This document shows positions 5,714-7,439 of a DNA stretch of 7,439 bases, piece after piece. Within the stretch, counting starts at the first letter, position 1. Each line of letters starts with the position of its first letter. The DNA comes from Campylobacteraceae bacterium (lineage in GTDB: Bacteria > Campylobacterota > Campylobacteria > Campylobacterales > Sulfurovaceae). Both the position numbers and the translations under genes were made by a program. Location of the stretch: positions 1 through 7,439 of the forward strand of contig JALWVW010000067.1 in NCBI GenBank assembly GCA_027079365.1. The letters are read 5' to 3'. A model generated the notes under the pieces. It saw nothing but the letters and a program-made list of their open reading frames with translations, was not told the DNA's origin and searched no databases.

Positions 5714-7439
5714 ATGAAATACATATGCGACCACATCACATACATGCTACTCATAGTAGGCATATTTTTCCTCACTGCTTGTGGAGGAGGAAGCCAGACA
5801 ACTCCCGGCTCCACACCTACACAGAATCCCACATCATCATGTCCAACATCAAGTACCAAACTACTCTCCCATATCAACGCCGGGATAGACAGAGAAGTCA
5901 AACAGGGCACAACCATCACCATGGCAGGCACCTATGAAGGCGACTTCAATGATGTGGCATCCTACACTTGGAAAGAGCAAGACACAGTGCTGTCACGCAG
6001 CATATCCTTCTCCTATACACCACAGAGTGTGGGGGATCACACTCTGACATTGATCATTGCAGACAAAAACCATAATAACTATTCAGACAGCATCATAGTC
6101 CATGGCCTCGTAGCAGATGGGGCACAAGCAAACCATGCACACCACGCCAAGACAGCGATGCTACGCTATGCCAGGCTCAACGAGACCATCACACTCAAAG
6201 GAGGCTATACTGGAGAGCGTGATGCAAACATTACTTACGAATGGAGAGAGGGAAGTTCTATTTTATCAGATAAAGTCTCTTTCGACTACCTTGTGGAGAG
6301 CCTAGGAAAGCATGTGCTTACACTGACGATCACAGACTCTCAAGAGTACACAGACGAAGCGCCATTGACCCTCTTTACCATCGGAGGGGCTACTGGCAAA
6401 GTGGTAACCCTTGATACCAACGGCGGCACGAACAATGATGTGCAGATCAATGCTGCCTTGCAAGAAGTAGCAGATGCTGGCGGTGGGACTGTGCATCTCA
6501 ATGCTGGTATCTACTCCTTTGAAAATCCTATCGTATTTGCAGGGGATAACACGATATTGGAAGGAGAGGGAATCGACAGTACCATTATAAGACTCAAAGA
6601 CAAGGCCCACTGGAGTACTTTAAACCCTCATAATCACTATGAAGGTCCAGAGCCAGAGCCACTGATCAAAAATACTGCTAACGCACTCAACAATATAGCC
6701 ATCATGAACATACAAATCGATGGCAACAAATACAATCAAGAGTACACCTATGATAGCAATGGAAATGGGCAGATTGACGCCGATGAGCACTATCCCGTCC
6801 CTGATGGAGAAGGCAACTATGTTGCTTTGAAGTTTAGCGCACGGAACGGATCAGCAGATGTGAGTAACCTGCTCTTCTCCCATGTCTTTATCCATAGAAA
6901 CAATGGTGATGCCCTGTCGATACGAGATCCTAGCAATATTATTGTTGAAAAGTGCAAAAGTAGATTTATTGGCCACTCGACAGTGTACTTTAACAACCCT
7001 ATCAATGCACTGGTGGAGAAGAATGATTTTCTCATCACGGCAAATTCCGGTGTACGCTGGTATGATGGCAACCACATCATCGTCAAGGACAATCTATTGG
7101 AGGGAGAATCCAACAAAACAGGTAATTCCAACTGCGGAATAGAGGTCACGAGCGGACTGACGCCTGATGTGTTGGATGATGTGCTGATTGAAGGAAATAC
7201 GATTCGGTTTACAGGATCTGCGGGTATCGCCATAGATGCCAAGACCCCTACCACCTCCAGAGATATGATCATCCGCAACAATATCATCTATCAGTGTGGT
7301 CATATAGGTACTTGGGAGAGCAACAGAGAAACAGGTGCTATCAACATAAAAAATTTCACCAATACCCTCATAGAAAACAACACCATCGTCAACACCCTGG
7401 GTAGTGCCATACGACTGGGAGGGGATGTGGGATTCAATA
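5714..7439 (+). CDS. Large surface lipoprotein with two Ig/PKD-like domains and a pectate-lyase-like beta-helix, C-terminus outside the window
   Basis: The frame is open from ATG 5714 to the window end (575 complete codons). AAAGGA lies 7 nt before the start. A signal peptide ends in lipobox LTAC (C23), followed by GGGS and a Thr/Pro/Ser-rich linker. Two tandem beta-sandwich repeats follow, about residues 62-133 and 155-225. They share the pattern TITxxGxYxG...YxWxE...LS..xSF.Y...S.G.H.LTL.I.D, typical of PKD/Ig-like modules. From about residue 230, NDVQINAALQEVADAGGGTV followed by LNAGIY is the classic entry of Pectate_lyase_3-type right-handed beta-helices. Repeated NNI/IENNTI turns follow to the edge, as in parallel beta-helix (NosD/PbH1) coils. 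A canonical EF-hand loop (residues 347-358) sits in an insert. It is probably outer-membrane anchored and binds or cleaves polysaccharide. Catalytic residues and substrate cannot be assigned. It diverges from the lipoprotein-CAP operon. Confidence 0.85.
   Translation, partial: MKYICDHITYMLLIVGIFFLTACGGGSQTTPGSTPTQNPTSSCPTSSTKLLSHINAGIDREVKQGTTITMAGTYEGDFNDVASYTWKEQDTVLSRSISFSYTPQSVGDHTLTLIIADKNHNNYSDSIIVHGLVADGAQANHAHHAKTAMLRYARLNETITLKGGYTGERDANITYEWREGSSILSDKVSFDYLVESLGKHVLTLTITDSQEYTDEAPLTLFTIGGATGKVVTLDTNGGTNNDVQINAALQEVADAGGGTVHLNAGIYSFENPIVFAGDNTILEGEGIDSTIIRLKDKAHWSTLNPHNHYEGPEPEPLIKNTANALNNIAIMNIQIDGNKYNQEYTYDSNGNGQIDADEHYPVPDGEGNYVALKFSARNGSADVSNLLFSHVFIHRNNGDALSIRDPSNIIVEKCKSRFIGHSTVYFNNPINALVEKNDFLITANSGVRWYDGNHIIVKDNLLEGESNKTGNSNCGIEVTSGLTPDVLDDVLIEGNTIRFTGSAGIAIDAKTPTTSRDMIIRNNIIYQCGHIGTWESNRETGAINIKNFTNTLIENNTIVNTLGSAIRLGGDVGFN
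6752..6787 (+). other. EF-hand calcium-binding loop inside the beta-helix protein
   Basis: Residues 347-358 read DSNGNGQIDADE. This fits the EF-hand loop at all key positions: D at 1, N at 3 and 5, G at 6, I at 8, D at 9 and E at 12. Only one loop is seen, as in dockerins and other extracellular calcium-loop proteins. It lies in an insertion between beta-helix coils. Calcium binding is inferred from the match. Confidence 0.7.

Overview
This window most likely comes from a member of the Campylobacterota close to Sulfurovum or Sulfurimonas. That placement is inferred: it rests on TATAAT -10 boxes behind T-rich tracts, moderate GC, the style of the proteins and close gene packing. No marker gene fixes the taxon.

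Left part (1-2989): a LOG-family Rossmann protein (minus strand, 3' end cut by the window edge) is transcribed divergently from an ATP-type 6-phosphofructokinase (618-1586, plus). Their promoters overlap in a 69-bp gap. The pfk gene ends only 5 bp from the 3' end of a convergent beta-CASP metallo-beta-lactamase-fold nuclease (1592-2989, minus). These look like housekeeping sugar and RNA metabolism genes. The PFK shows several substitutions at substrate and effector positions.

Middle part (2990-5223): a 312-bp gap without a convincing gene carries an unusual cluster of short nested inverted repeats. Beyond it lies a two-gene minus-strand operon: a lipoprotein with a concanavalin/DUF1080-like domain (5223-4585), then a membrane-anchored CAP/SCP-domain protein with a C-terminal Ig-like region (4588-3302). 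They overlap by 4 bp (ATGA), so they are probably translationally coupled and act together at the cell envelope.

Right part (5224-7439): a 490-bp gap holds a short ORF with a clear twin-arginine (Tat) signal peptide and a strong ribosome binding site. It stops at TGA right after the predicted cleavage region, so it is probably a truncated gene remnant. On the plus strand follows a large lipoprotein (5714 to beyond the end) with two tandem Ig/PKD-like domains and a pectate-lyase-like right-handed beta-helix carrying a canonical EF-hand loop. With the divergent operon it forms a surface-protein block, perhaps acting on or binding polysaccharide. No tRNA, rRNA, CRISPR array, insertion sequence or clear rho-independent terminator was seen. 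The most unusual items are the Tat mini-ORF, the structured gap at 3062-3290, the PFK substitutions and the EF-hand within the beta-helix.
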